64,000 bases of DNA from NCBI GenBank assembly GCA_035568175.1, contig DATMON010000024.1, positions 111,510-175,509 of the forward strand. Direction: 5' to 3'. Shown piece by piece: positions 23,121-32,275 of this stretch. Made by a program: the position numbers and the translations under genes. How positions within the stretch are numbered: position 1 is the first letter of the stretch; each line of letters starts with the position of its first letter. The stretch is from AV40 sp035568175. GTDB lineage: Bacteria; Verrucomicrobiota; Verrucomicrobiia; Chthoniobacterales; UBA10450. Below the pieces are notes generated by a model that saw nothing but the letters and a program-made list of their open reading frames with translations, made no database searches and was not told the DNA's origin.

Positions 23121-24124
23121 GGCGTGCTGGCCGCGAGAGTAAGCTTTTCCTCGATTCGGACAGCGTTATTCGTATCGCGAATTTGCAGGGTTACCGTGCG
23201 AGGGACGGTGTCCCAGTCGAAGTGAATAAATCCAAAATTCAAATCCACGAAATTGTTACCGCATCGAAACCGGTTTGTTTCGTGAGTGAAACTGTGGAAA
23301 AAATTATCTCTGGCATGATGGGTCATCCCGCTCGAGGTGATGTCGTAAATCGGTTGTGCGATGCGCGGATCGCTCAGACGTGAAATCTCGCCGAGATGTC
23401 GATCGCCGCTCAGGAAAATCACATTCCGTGCACCGCTTTTGGAGATAAGATCGAACAAACGCGCGCGCGAGCTCGGGAAATCGGCCCACTTTTCGTAGGG
23501 ATGTTCGCTGGCGATAACTTGAATCCCCGATCCGATCAAGTTCACGTCGGCGTCGCGGCTGGTAAGTTGCTGTTCTAGCCACTGCCACTGTTCCGGACCG
23601 AGCATATCGGCATTGCGACCAGGTGAGTCGCGATGATAACGGCCATCTAGAAGAATGATTTTCACTCGTTTGCCGAGGGGACCAAACGTGTAGGCTGCAT
23701 AGACGCCGGCCTGCTTCCTGCGCGGGCTGTCCGGTGGTTCGTCGAGAAAATCCAGCAATAGCTGCTGACACGCGACCTTATTCCGGTTCTCCTTACCGCC
23801 GTCACTTACGCCGTAATCGTTGTCATCCCACACTCCTAGAACGCGGCATTGTTCTCGGAGCGATTTGTAATCGGGCTGGTTTTTCTCCGTTTGATATCGT
23901 CGCGCCAGATCGGGCAAATCATAGGCGGAGCCATACACATTATCGCCGAGCCAGATCCAAAGATTTGGCTGGCATGCGCGAATGGCGCTCCATAGGGGCT
24001 GCGGTTTGTACTCGCGATTGCACGAACCGAATGCGATCCGCTCGAGTGGGGGCCCAGAATCCTGGCCAAAGCTGGCGCTCGCGCCGAGGGCCAACGCGAG
24101 GAGAAACGCTAACTTTCCGCGCAT
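23117..24124 (-). CDS. PhoD-like metallophosphoesterase, exported
   Basis: The 335 aa start with a signal peptide (GKLAFLLALALGASASFGQ). The PhoD-type metallophosphatase core shows IAFGSCNRE, WLGDNVYG (metal ligands), VWDDNDYGVSDGG and FLSGDRHLGEI (His ligands). Family members hydrolyse phosphodiesters or phosphomonoesters outside the cytoplasm. It lies 2 bp after the MsbA-like gene and overlaps the GT4 start, so the three form one transcript. An envelope-related substrate such as a phospholipid or lipid A phosphate is a guess from position only. Confidence 0.88.
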   Translation of the reverse strand: MRGKLAFLLALALGASASFGQDSGPPLERIAFGSCNREYKPQPLWSAIRACQPNLWIWLGDNVYGSAYDLPDLARRYQTEKNQPDYKSLREQCRVLGVWDDNDYGVSDGGKENRNKVACQQLLLDFLDEPPDSPRRKQAGVYAAYTFGPLGKRVKIILLDGRYHRDSPGRNADMLGPEQWQWLEQQLTSRDADVNLIGSGIQVIASEHPYEKWADFPSSRARLFDLISKSGARNVIFLSGDRHLGEISRLSDPRIAQPIYDITSSGMTHHARDNFFHSFTHETNRFRCGNNFVDLNFGFIHFDWDTVPRTVTLQIRDTNNAVRIEEKLTLAASTP

Positions 24125-24126
24125 CG

Positions 24127-25995
24127 TTAGATCGCGGATCCGACAAGATCTGGTTCGACAATCTCCGTCGGCGCGAGAGTGAGTCCTTGTTGGCGAGCCA
24201 TGCGCGCAAATGGCCCGTCGGCTGAAAGTAACTGCCGATACGTTCCAGCTTCAATGATGCGTCCCGCGGACAGAACCACGATCCAATCCATCGAAGCCAG
24301 CGTGGAAAGACGATGTGCCACGCAGATGACGGTGCGATCTTCCTCCAAACGGTCGACTGCAGCCTGGATCTCCGCTTCGGCACGAGCATCAAGCGAGGCG
24401 GTCGCTTCGTCCAGGATGACGATGGGCGCGTCACGAACAAATGCGCGCGCAATCGAAACGCGTTGCCGTTGGCCGCCGGATAAAAGGCCGCCGCGCTCGC
24501 CGACCCGCGTTTGGTAGCCGTCCGAGAGCTGCATGATAAATTCATGACAGCCGGCCAGTCTCGCGGCGCTTTCGATCTCTGGCTGGGTCGCTCCCGGTTT
24601 GGCACAAGCGATATTCTCGGCGATGGATTGGTCGAAGATGACCACTTCCTGACTGACGAGTCCGATCAGACTGCGGAGGTCAGCCACACGCACGTCGCGC
24701 AAATCGACCCCGTCGATTTCAACCGACCCGCTTACGGGATCATAAAACCGCAGGAGCAGATTCATTAATGTGCTCTTGCCGGACCCGTTTTCGCCCGCGA
24801 GTCCGACCTTTGTGCCTCGCCGAATCTCCAGAGCGACATGTTCGAGCACTGTCTGCGTGTGATAGGCAAAACTCACGTCCCGGAAGCGAATCGCCGACGA
24901 AAATCGAGACAACGGCCGCGCGTCTGGTTTTTCTTTTACGGTCGGCTTTTCAGCGAGAATTTGAGCGAGACGATCAACGCCGATTTTCGATTCCTGTAAG
25001 ACGATGTGGAGCGCCGCGAGTTTCTTTACTGGCACAAAAAATAAAAGCATCCCGGAAAGGAAAGCGACCATTTCGGGCGTGGTCCGATGACTAAAGAAAA
25101 CATAGATGATGAGCAGCCCCAGCCCGAGCATGGAGAAAGTTTCGATGATCGGGTTGATCTGCTCGCGCGCTTTGGCACCCTTGACGCTCGAGCGCACTAG
25201 CTCCCTCGAAAACTCGCGGAAGCGCTGGGTCTGTTCGGACTCCAAGTTGAGCGCCTTGACGATCCGGATACCGCTTAACATTTCCACGAGCAGGCTCGAC
25301 TGTGAGATCCTCGCCGCGTTCCCGACTGCACCCGCCTTTCGGGCGCGCCGGCCAAGCGTGGAAATAGGAATCAGGCAGAGTGGCGTCAGGATCATCGAGA
25401 CGAGCGTGAGCTTCCAATCGATGGAGCATAGATACAGAACGATGCTGATCATGGTGAATGGCGCTACGATTGAATCGGTAAAGCCGGCGCTGAGGCATTG
25501 ATTCAAGGCGGCGGTATCGCCATTCACCCGCATGAGAAGATCGCCCATGGTAGACCGATTGAAGTAATCCATCGACAGGCTTTGCAATTTTCGAAGGACA
25601 TCGCAGCGAAGATCATTGACGACATTCTCGCTCAAATAGGCCATCGACCATGCACCCACGTAACGGCTGAAGCCGCGCAGACCGACAACTAACGGAAGGA
25701 AAAGCAACCCGCCCACGACCTGACGCGGATCGATCTTGCGCCCGACGCGAGGCAGCCAAGGATCGACCGCCCGGTAAGTAATCCGTTCGAGCTTCGATCC
25801 GGCCTCAGCTCCGGCCGCATGCGTCGCCTGCGGGGCGGGCGGACTCAGCCGGTCCAAGATTGTTTTGGTGCCCCAAACCAGGCCCCCATTCGAAACGCCG
25901 TAAATCATTGAAAAAAAGACGCCGGCGACGAGCGCCAGCCAGTACCGGCGGAGATACGGGACGCCAAAGCGAAGAATATCAATGATGTAATGCAA
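24127..25995 (-). CDS. msbA: MsbA-like lipid flippase (ABC half-transporter)
   Basis: The 622 aa join an N-terminal six-helix exporter domain to a C-terminal ATPase. ATPase motifs: Walker A GENGSGKST, Q-loop LVSQEVVIF, signature LLSGGQRQRVSIARA, Walker B PIVILDEATASLD, H-loop CVAHRLS. MsbA homodimers flip lipid A-core across the inner membrane. A roughly 45-residue Pro/Ala-rich insertion after the first helix is unusual for MsbA. The gene is divergent from lpxB, which supports a lipid A role, but drug-exporting relatives look alike, so the name is given with reserve. Confidence 0.82.
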   Translation of the reverse strand: MHYIIDILRFGVPYLRRYWLALVAGVFFSMIYGVSNGGLVWGTKTILDRLSPPAPQATHAAGAEAGSKLERITYRAVDPWLPRVGRKIDPRQVVGGLLFLPLVVGLRGFSRYVGAWSMAYLSENVVNDLRCDVLRKLQSLSMDYFNRSTMGDLLMRVNGDTAALNQCLSAGFTDSIVAPFTMISIVLYLCSIDWKLTLVSMILTPLCLIPISTLGRRARKAGAVGNAARISQSSLLVEMLSGIRIVKALNLESEQTQRFREFSRELVRSSVKGAKAREQINPIIETFSMLGLGLLIIYVFFSHRTTPEMVAFLSGMLLFFVPVKKLAALHIVLQESKIGVDRLAQILAEKPTVKEKPDARPLSRFSSAIRFRDVSFAYHTQTVLEHVALEIRRGTKVGLAGENGSGKSTLMNLLLRFYDPVSGSVEIDGVDLRDVRVADLRSLIGLVSQEVVIFDQSIAENIACAKPGATQPEIESAARLAGCHEFIMQLSDGYQTRVGERGGLLSGGQRQRVSIARAFVRDAPIVILDEATASLDARAEAEIQAAVDRLEEDRTVICVAHRLSTLASMDWIVVLSAGRIIEAGTYRQLLSADGPFARMARQQGLTLAPTEIVEPDLVGSAI

Positions 25996-26127
25996 AGGGC
26001 CGATTGTCGGTTTCGAGGCCGGCGGAGAATCTTGTTTTGTCCTCTTCTCTCAACATTTCTCTTGGAAATCAATCTTCTACTTGGCATGGAAAGAACTCGC
26101 ACACGTGATTCCCAGGGGTTTTTGTCC

Positions 26128-27336
26128 ATGTCGAACGTAGAATCATCTTCTCCCTCCATTCTCTTGATCGCGGGCGATGTTTCAGGCGATGTGCACACCG
26201 CCGCACTGGCACGCACCCTTCTGACGAATGATCCCAATCTCATTTTGCATGCTCTCGGAGGAAGACGCCTCTGTGAAGTCGTTGCTCAATCGCCAGGTGG
26301 ACAGTTTCTCGCAGATACTACGAATTGCAGCGCGATCGGAATCTCGTCTGCGATCAGAATATATTTTCATTGCCGCAAATTGGGTAAACTCCTCTTGGAA
26401 TTTGTCCGCACGCATCCAGTCGATATCGCGATCCTGTGTGATTGGGGCGGGTTCAATGGGCGAGTGTTAGCCAGACTGCACGCGTTGGGCATCCCCACGC
26501 TCTATTATTTCCCTCCGCGCTCATGGGAACGCAATGGTTCGGGCGGCCTTCAGATTGTTCCGCACGTGACCCGAGTAGCGACGCCATTTCAATGGTCGGC
26601 CGAACGGCTGCAAAAGGCAGGCGCGCGCGCCGAATGGGTGGGACATCCTTCGCTGGAAGAAGTTCCAAAGATAGAGGAGAGACGGACCTTGCGGGCGAAG
26701 TTTAATGTCGTCCCCAGCGAAACGCTCGTTGCGCTTCTTCCGGGGTCCAGACGGAGCGAGGTCCGCATCCTCGCGCCGCGGATGGCCGAAGCAGCCGCGA
26801 TCGTTAACGCGCACACTTCGGTAAGCTTAATCGCCGTAGTGCCGAGAGAACTCGTTGGCGAGGCCCGCCTGCATTTGCCGCCGAACATTCGAATCGTGAG
26901 TGATTGCGCAATGGAGCTTTTGCGCGCGTCCGACGCCGCAATTGTTAAAACAGGCACGGCGACGCTTGAAGCCGTCCTGACCGACGCACCGCAGGTAGCA
27001 ATCTACGATGTTTCGATGATCGGCCGTATCGAATGGTGCCTGCTTTGGGCCTGGCGCCGCATTCCCTTCATTGCCATGCCGAACATCATTCTCCAACGTC
27101 AAGCCGTTGCTGAATTCGTTGGACTCAAATGTCGTCCGGAAAAAATTGCAGAAGCGTTAATCCGTCTGGTGGAGAACGCCGAAGCGCGCAACAAAATCCT
27201 GTGGGATTATGGGCTCATTCGGCGGGCGCTCGGTTCCGAATTGCGCATGACGCCGACCGAACGAACCGCACAAATTGTGGAGGAAATGCTCAACGGAGCG
27301 ATCGCACACGCCGAGTGCGAAGACATAGCTGTCTAA
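26128..27336 (+). CDS. lpxB: Lipid-A-disaccharide synthase
   Basis: This 402-aa GT19 enzyme makes the lipid A disaccharide from UDP-diacyl-GlcN and lipid X at the inner membrane. ILLIAGDVSGDVHTAALA stands for the A-G-E-x-S-G-D motif, with Asp in place of the usual Glu. LPGSRRSEVRIL is the family signature, and KTGTATLEAVLTDAPQV is the donor site. The ATG at MSNVESSS follows a GGGG-containing leader; another ATG 42 bp upstream is possible. The 132-bp gap shared with the divergent msbA-like gene probably holds both promoters. It is followed 28 bp later by the acyltransferase fusion. Confidence 0.93.
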   Translation: MSNVESSSPSILLIAGDVSGDVHTAALARTLLTNDPNLILHALGGRRLCEVVAQSPGGQFLADTTNCSAIGISSAIRIYFHCRKLGKLLLEFVRTHPVDIAILCDWGGFNGRVLARLHALGIPTLYYFPPRSWERNGSGGLQIVPHVTRVATPFQWSAERLQKAGARAEWVGHPSLEEVPKIEERRTLRAKFNVVPSETLVALLPGSRRSEVRILAPRMAEAAAIVNAHTSVSLIAVVPRELVGEARLHLPPNIRIVSDCAMELLRASDAAIVKTGTATLEAVLTDAPQVAIYDVSMIGRIEWCLLWAWRRIPFIAMPNIILQRQAVAEFVGLKCRPEKIAEALIRLVENAEARNKILWDYGLIRRALGSELRMTPTERTAQIVEEMLNGAIAHAECEDIAV

Positions 27337-27364
27337 AGTGCCCGGGCTGCCGCAGTGTTGAACA

Positions 27365-28741
27365 ATGCGGGCCGCGCTTCGTGTTTTTCATTTCGTTTCT
27401 TATCTCACGTTTCGCCTCTCTGAGGGCCTGATACGACTTGTTTCGCTCGACTGCGCGTTTGTATTGGGACAAGTGGGCGGCGAGCTGGCCTATCATATCC
27501 TTTGCCGTCGCCGCGACTTGGCTCTTCGTAATCTCCATCTCGCCTTCGCTGGCGAAATGTCCGATTCGCAACTGCGCGCTCTCAATCGACGACACTTTCA
27601 GTTACTTGGCGCGAACCTTTTTGCCGGTCTCAAAGCCTCCACTCTGCCGCACGAAAAGATCTGGGCGCGGGTCACGGCGAACGTACCGGACGAGCGTGGC
27701 AAATCAGGATGGCTTGCCCTCATCAGTCATACCGGGAACTGGGAACTCTATAGTCATCTCGGCAAAAAATTTCCCGAATATCAGTTCGGCACCATTTACC
27801 AGCCGCTGGCAAATCCTTTCGTTGACCGCTATTTCAGAGCGACGCGAACAAAGTCGGGAATCGCACTCTTTGATCGACGCGAACAGATGTTGAAGTGCGT
27901 GCAGTTCCTGCGCGACGGCGGAGTCGTCGGTGTCCTCGCAGATCAGGGCGCCGGGTATGCCGGACTTTGGACGCCGCTGTTTGGGCGGCTCACGTCATCT
28001 TCCACTCTTGCGGCCCGATTGTCCGTTCGCACTCGTCTGCCAATCGTTCCCATTGCCATCACGACGTCGGGTCGCGCGCGTTGGCAGATGACAGTCTCAG
28101 ACCCGATTTATCCCAATGACGATGAGACGGACGTTCTCACCGCAAAGCTTAACCGCGTGCTGGAGGAACAGGTTCGCCGCTCGCCGGTCGACTGGCTCTG
28201 GGCGCACAATCGCTGGAAACCGCTTCGTCCGCATTTTCTCTTCGCGCGCGATCAGCGCCGCGTTTTTCTCCCGGCAAATTTCGATCGGTCAACGCTCGAC
28301 CCGTTCCGCATTCTGATTGTCTCCCCCATATCTACCGCCGAAGCTGTCGCCACTTTTCCCGCAGTGCATGCCATCAAACAAGGCCGCCCGGACAATTCCA
28401 TCACTGTCCTGGCTCTCGACGCATTAGCCAATGTTTGGAAAAACAATCCCACGGTTGACCGCGTGCTCGAGTGGAAGAGAGGCGAATCTGTTTTCTCTCT
28501 GGTTGCGAGAATTCGCACCCTGTCCCGATTCGACGTCTCGATCTTCTTCACAATGAATTGGAAAATGTCGCTCGCCATCTGGCTCGCCGGCATTCCTCTT
28601 CGAGTCGGCCGTCGAACCGGCATCAATTCGTGGCTCTGCAATCAGCATCCGATCGAACCGGACCCGACATTTGATTGCGTCCGAATGAATTTGCATATCG
28701 CCCAAAGCGTCGGCGCCGATATCAATGCCGTGCCTCTGTGA
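27365..28741 (+). CDS. LpxL-type acyltransferase fused to a truncated GT9 (heptosyltransferase) domain
   Basis: Of the 458 aa, residues 1 to about 290 are an LpxL-family acyltransferase: RRDLALRNLHLAF, catalytic SHTGNWEL (HX4E), LLADQGAG and the closing WLWAHNRWKPLRP. From about residue 310 a GT9 N-terminal Rossmann domain begins: FRILIVSPISTAEAVATFPA, ITVLALDALANVWK, VDRVLEWKR, RVGRRTG. It stops at GADINAVPL, where the GT9 C-terminal nucleotide-sugar domain should start. That domain is absent, so transfer activity is unlikely, while the acyltransferase half looks intact. The last 20 bp overlap the end of the convergent PAP2::GT39 gene. Confidence 0.85.
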   Translation: MRAALRVFHFVSYLTFRLSEGLIRLVSLDCAFVLGQVGGELAYHILCRRRDLALRNLHLAFAGEMSDSQLRALNRRHFQLLGANLFAGLKASTLPHEKIWARVTANVPDERGKSGWLALISHTGNWELYSHLGKKFPEYQFGTIYQPLANPFVDRYFRATRTKSGIALFDRREQMLKCVQFLRDGGVVGVLADQGAGYAGLWTPLFGRLTSSSTLAARLSVRTRLPIVPIAITTSGRARWQMTVSDPIYPNDDETDVLTAKLNRVLEEQVRRSPVDWLWAHNRWKPLRPHFLFARDQRRVFLPANFDRSTLDPFRILIVSPISTAEAVATFPAVHAIKQGRPDNSITVLALDALANVWKNNPTVDRVLEWKRGESVFSLVARIRTLSRFDVSIFFTMNWKMSLAIWLAGIPLRVGRRTGINSWLCNQHPIEPDPTFDCVRMNLHIAQSVGADINAVPL

Positions 28742-30920
28742 GCGGCGCGATCGTGCCGCGGGCGCCGGACAATTTGAAAACGCAGTATCTCCGCGAAGAA
28801 TGTGGGCCGGTCGGAGCCTCAATCAGACCAAGTGTTTCAACGCTCGAATAATATCGCGCCAAACGCTCAGGCACACAGCCACCCGAGATATAGAGAATCG
28901 GTTCGGCGGCGTCGGTGGTCAGTGCCCGATCACGGTCGGACTGAGTCGCAGCCTTAGTGCCGTCAGGTTCGGAAAAAATCGTCCATGGATCATCGCGCAG
29001 ATAGTACCGCAGTGAGGCCACGACGTCGGGTTGATCTGCCGCAATGCTTCGCGAGCCCGTTGCGGATGCTCTTTGCCTAACGAGTGACGACAAGGCTTTC
29101 CATCCCATCGTCCGATGATAAACATCCGGATTCGGTAGAAAGCTGAGGCTGATCCGATCGGCAAAAGCGTCTCCGGTGGCCAGGACGATTTGCAGCCCAA
29201 TGCCGATGGCGAGGGAAGTTTGAAGCCAACGCCATCGCCTTTGCCTAACGAGCAGGGCAGCGGTGACTATAATAATAGAGAGTCCCGTGGGGGCGGCCCA
29301 ATTCGCCTCTGCGCTGGTAACCATAGCGCCAACGCTCACGACCGCCAGCGGCGGAACGGCAAAGGCGATCATGATCCGATCGGCCCGCTCCAACCGGAAC
29401 CGCGAAGGACACGCCAAGACCAACAAAAATGTAGCGAAAGCGACGGGGCCGTAGACACCAAATTGCGCGCCGAAAAAAGCCAGCGCGCCCAGCGGGTTCA
29501 GATGCAACTCATCGCCGGTGATGTTCCCCCAAGTCTGACGGAGGGTCGCGAAATTGTGCGTGGCATTCCAGATCAGGTTGGGTGCGACCAGAGAAAGTGC
29601 GATGGCGAGTGCGAACCAAAGTCGCAAACGGCGCCAAAGTGCGCGCGCTGCCGGGTCAATGAAACTCGCGGCCACAGCCGCGAGCAGAAAATAAATCATG
29701 GCGTATTTTCCAAGCAGTCCAAACCCGAGCGCGAGACCGAGCACGACTGACCAGAGCAGCCTCGGCGCATCGATCATTTTAACGTAGGCCAGCAGGGCAA
29801 CGGCCCAGAAAAAAAGCAGCGCAACATCCGTTGAAATAATTCGTGCGGAATAGACAACGCCGGTCGCAAGCGCGATGCACAAGCCACTCCAGAATCCGAC
29901 ACGCTCGTCATAAAGATGCCGAGCGATAAAAAAAACAACCAGCGCAGTGCCTGCGTAAAAAAGCGGCGCCGATGCGCGCACACCCGCTTCCGAGTTACCG
30001 CAGATATGAGTCGCGCCAGCGATAACCCACGCGATCAGCGGCGGCTTGGAGAAGTAGCCAAAAGCCGGCGCGCGTGACCACCACCAGTATCGCGCTTCGT
30101 CCGGGAACAAATCGACGACGGAGAACTTGAGCGCCACCAGTCTGGCAATGGTCAGGGCCGCGATTGCCGCGCTCAACCACCAGAATGATTTAGCTGATCT
30201 GAGCTTGACGCTTACGTCGCCGAGCCAGTGATCGATCTCATTGTCTGTAACTCGCGAAATCTTCCAGCGATAAATAAAACCGTGGGCGAACCATACCACC
30301 AGAAACGCGGCAACACCGGCGGCGATCACATCGCTCGCGTAATGGCCGCCGAACGCCATGCGCAAAATTCCGGTCGTTAGGCCAAAGATAGTCGCGCCGA
30401 CAAACGCGAGCGGCCGAATCGGCGATGGCGCCAATGCAGCGGGCGCGTAAGTCCAAAACGCGGTCGCCGCTTCTCCCGAAAAGAAAGAGGTATTGTGCCA
30501 GTCGGTGCCGCGCGGGTCCCACCATGGCTTGAAGGCCTGCGATCCGTTGAATTCGATGGTCGCGATCGGCCGGGGCCGACCCCAATGGTGCTTAACGATC
30601 ACGTCCGGCAAAACGATGGCGGTGAGCAAGATCGTGCTCAGAAGAAAAATCACCGCACGTCCGGGAACAAAAAGCGGTTTGTCGGGCCGGATCAGTTTCG
30701 CGATGAGCGCGACCATCGCCGGAGCGGCAAACGCCCAGGCAACGCACATCGTCGCGCGTCGCAGATATTGCGCCGGGCCCAACGGGCTCAAGGCGAATGT
30801 CCGCGAACCGGTGTTGTAGAACAAATGCGCCAAGGTGACGTCGAGTTGCGGAAAGATTGCAAAGAGCAGGCCCGCAACCAACGCGACGCCGAGCGCAACA
30901 AACAGTCCGGTGCGATTCAT
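28722..30920 (-). CDS. PAP2 phosphatase::GT39 (ArnT-like) fusion membrane protein
   Basis: The protein has 732 aa. Residues 1 to about 230 form a PAP2 membrane phosphatase: KHHWGRPRP (KX6RP), SFFSGEAA in place of PSGH, and RMAFGGHYASD (RX5HX3D). From about 260 a GT39 domain follows: LVALKFSVVDLFPDEARYWWW (catalytic-loop acid) and FGYFSKPPLIAWVIAG (K-P-P-L motif), then roughly ten helices. PAP2 enzymes strip phosphates from lipid A or recycle undecaprenyl diphosphate; GT39 enzymes add sugars from undecaprenyl phosphate. The last dozen residues may be an extension created at the convergent junction. It ends the operon headed by a P450. Confidence 0.88.
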   Translation of the reverse strand: MNRTGLFVALGVALVAGLLFAIFPQLDVTLAHLFYNTGSRTFALSPLGPAQYLRRATMCVAWAFAAPAMVALIAKLIRPDKPLFVPGRAVIFLLSTILLTAIVLPDVIVKHHWGRPRPIATIEFNGSQAFKPWWDPRGTDWHNTSFFSGEAATAFWTYAPAALAPSPIRPLAFVGATIFGLTTGILRMAFGGHYASDVIAAGVAAFLVVWFAHGFIYRWKISRVTDNEIDHWLGDVSVKLRSAKSFWWLSAAIAALTIARLVALKFSVVDLFPDEARYWWWSRAPAFGYFSKPPLIAWVIAGATHICGNSEAGVRASAPLFYAGTALVVFFIARHLYDERVGFWSGLCIALATGVVYSARIISTDVALLFFWAVALLAYVKMIDAPRLLWSVVLGLALGFGLLGKYAMIYFLLAAVAASFIDPAARALWRRLRLWFALAIALSLVAPNLIWNATHNFATLRQTWGNITGDELHLNPLGALAFFGAQFGVYGPVAFATFLLVLACPSRFRLERADRIMIAFAVPPLAVVSVGAMVTSAEANWAAPTGLSIIIVTAALLVRQRRWRWLQTSLAIGIGLQIVLATGDAFADRISLSFLPNPDVYHRTMGWKALSSLVRQRASATGSRSIAADQPDVVASLRYYLRDDPWTIFSEPDGTKAATQSDRDRALTTDAAEPILYISGGCVPERLARYYSSVETLGLIEAPTGPHSSRRYCVFKLSGARGTIAPLTEARH

Positions 30921-30975
30921 GAAAGCCGGTGGTTCATGTTGAGCGAGGGGAGCCAATTCGAGCGCAGAGAAGACA

Positions 30976-32274
30976 TCACCCCTCTTCCCACCGTCGGAAA
31001 ATTGCCGCCACGTTCGAGCCTCCGAAACCACTCGAGTTGGTAAGCGCGACGCGGGGAGCGTAATCGATCGATGCGGTTACCACGGCGACGGGATCGAACT
31101 CTGGATCCAACTCGGTAATATGCGCGGAAACCGGAGTGAATTTCTCCTCCAAGGCCAGGCAACAGAACGCCGCCTCCATCGCGCCGGCGAGGGACATGCC
31201 GTGCCCGGTGATCGATTTGGTGCTGCTGACATACGGCGATTTCTGCGAATCAAAAACGCGCTTGATCGCGCGAATTTCGGCGGCATCGCCAACCACTGTC
31301 GCCGTTCCGTGTGCATTAATGTAATCGACGTCAGTCGGCGAAATATCAGCATCCTCAATTGCCAATTCCATCGCGCGGGCGAGGCCATCGCCTTCCGGCT
31401 CCGGCGCCATCACACTGTAGCCGTCAGATGCTTCGCCCCAGCCCACCATCTCAGCGTGAATCGGAGCGCCTCGACTTTTAGCATGACCGAGTTCCTCCAG
31501 AACCAGGACCGCTCCTCCTCCCGAGACAGCAAAACCGTCGCGCTTTCGATCGAACGCGCACGGGGCGACCTCAGGATCGGTCTGTGTGGTCATGGCGCGG
31601 GTGCCGACGAACGGCAGGATGCTGAACAAATTGCAATCTTCCGCTCCGGCCACGAAAATAATGTCCTGCCGATTTGTTCGAATTTTGTCGAACGCGGCGC
31701 CGAGCGCGTGCGCTGAAGAGGAGCAGGCGCTCGAAATACCGAGCGACGCGCCTTTGATGCCGAAAGCTGCAACCAGGTTCATGTTCAAACTACCGGCGAT
31801 ACTGGCGACCATCGCCATCGGGTTACAGCGATAAGGCCCCTTTTTCAGCATCATGTCCAAGTAATCATAGGTCAGCCATGTCGAACCGGCGGATGCGCAC
31901 ATCGCGCCAGTGCGAACATTTGAAATCAAATCTTTCGTTAGCCGCGCGTCGGCGATGGCCTGCTGCATAGCGCAGAACGCGTAAAGCACGTTGGGCGACA
32001 TCGAACGCAATTGTTCGCGCGAAATTTCGTACCCTTTCGGATAAGTCCATTCGTCGGGCCGAAGATCCGGAAAGCTGAACTCTTTCACCGTGCCGGCGAG
32101 GCGGACTGGGACTCCGGCCCGCTCCAAGTCCGGGTAATATTCGATTCCTGTCCGGCTTTCACGCAGACTTTGCAGCACTTCCTCGCGGTTATTTCCAATG
32201 CTCGTAATTAAACCGAGCCCGGTAACAGCAACACGGCGAGGCTCCGTCAGGTGATGCGTTCGCATCCGTGCCAT
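30976..32274 (-). CDS. Beta-ketoacyl-ACP synthase (KAS II/FabF-like)
   Basis: The thiolase fold covers 432 aa, with catalytic Cys184 in GISSACSSSAHALG, His in NAHGTAT and His in KSITGHGMS; SSGFGGSN closes the active site. It condenses malonyl-ACP with an acyl primer. Its location next to a dedicated ACP, an acyltransferase and a P450, away from any fab cluster, suggests a specialised elongation role. The start lies 1 bp after the acyltransferase stop. The N-terminal region (TYPKGYEISREQLRSMSPN) differs from housekeeping FabF. Two start Met codons three residues apart are possible. Confidence 0.9.
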   Translation of the reverse strand: MARMRTHHLTEPRRVAVTGLGLITSIGNNREEVLQSLRESRTGIEYYPDLERAGVPVRLAGTVKEFSFPDLRPDEWTYPKGYEISREQLRSMSPNVLYAFCAMQQAIADARLTKDLISNVRTGAMCASAGSTWLTYDYLDMMLKKGPYRCNPMAMVASIAGSLNMNLVAAFGIKGASLGISSACSSSAHALGAAFDKIRTNRQDIIFVAGAEDCNLFSILPFVGTRAMTTQTDPEVAPCAFDRKRDGFAVSGGGAVLVLEELGHAKSRGAPIHAEMVGWGEASDGYSVMAPEPEGDGLARAMELAIEDADISPTDVDYINAHGTATVVGDAAEIRAIKRVFDSQKSPYVSSTKSITGHGMSLAGAMEAAFCCLALEEKFTPVSAHITELDPEFDPVAVVTASIDYAPRVALTNSSGFGGSNVAAIFRRWEEG

Positions 32275-32275
32275 C

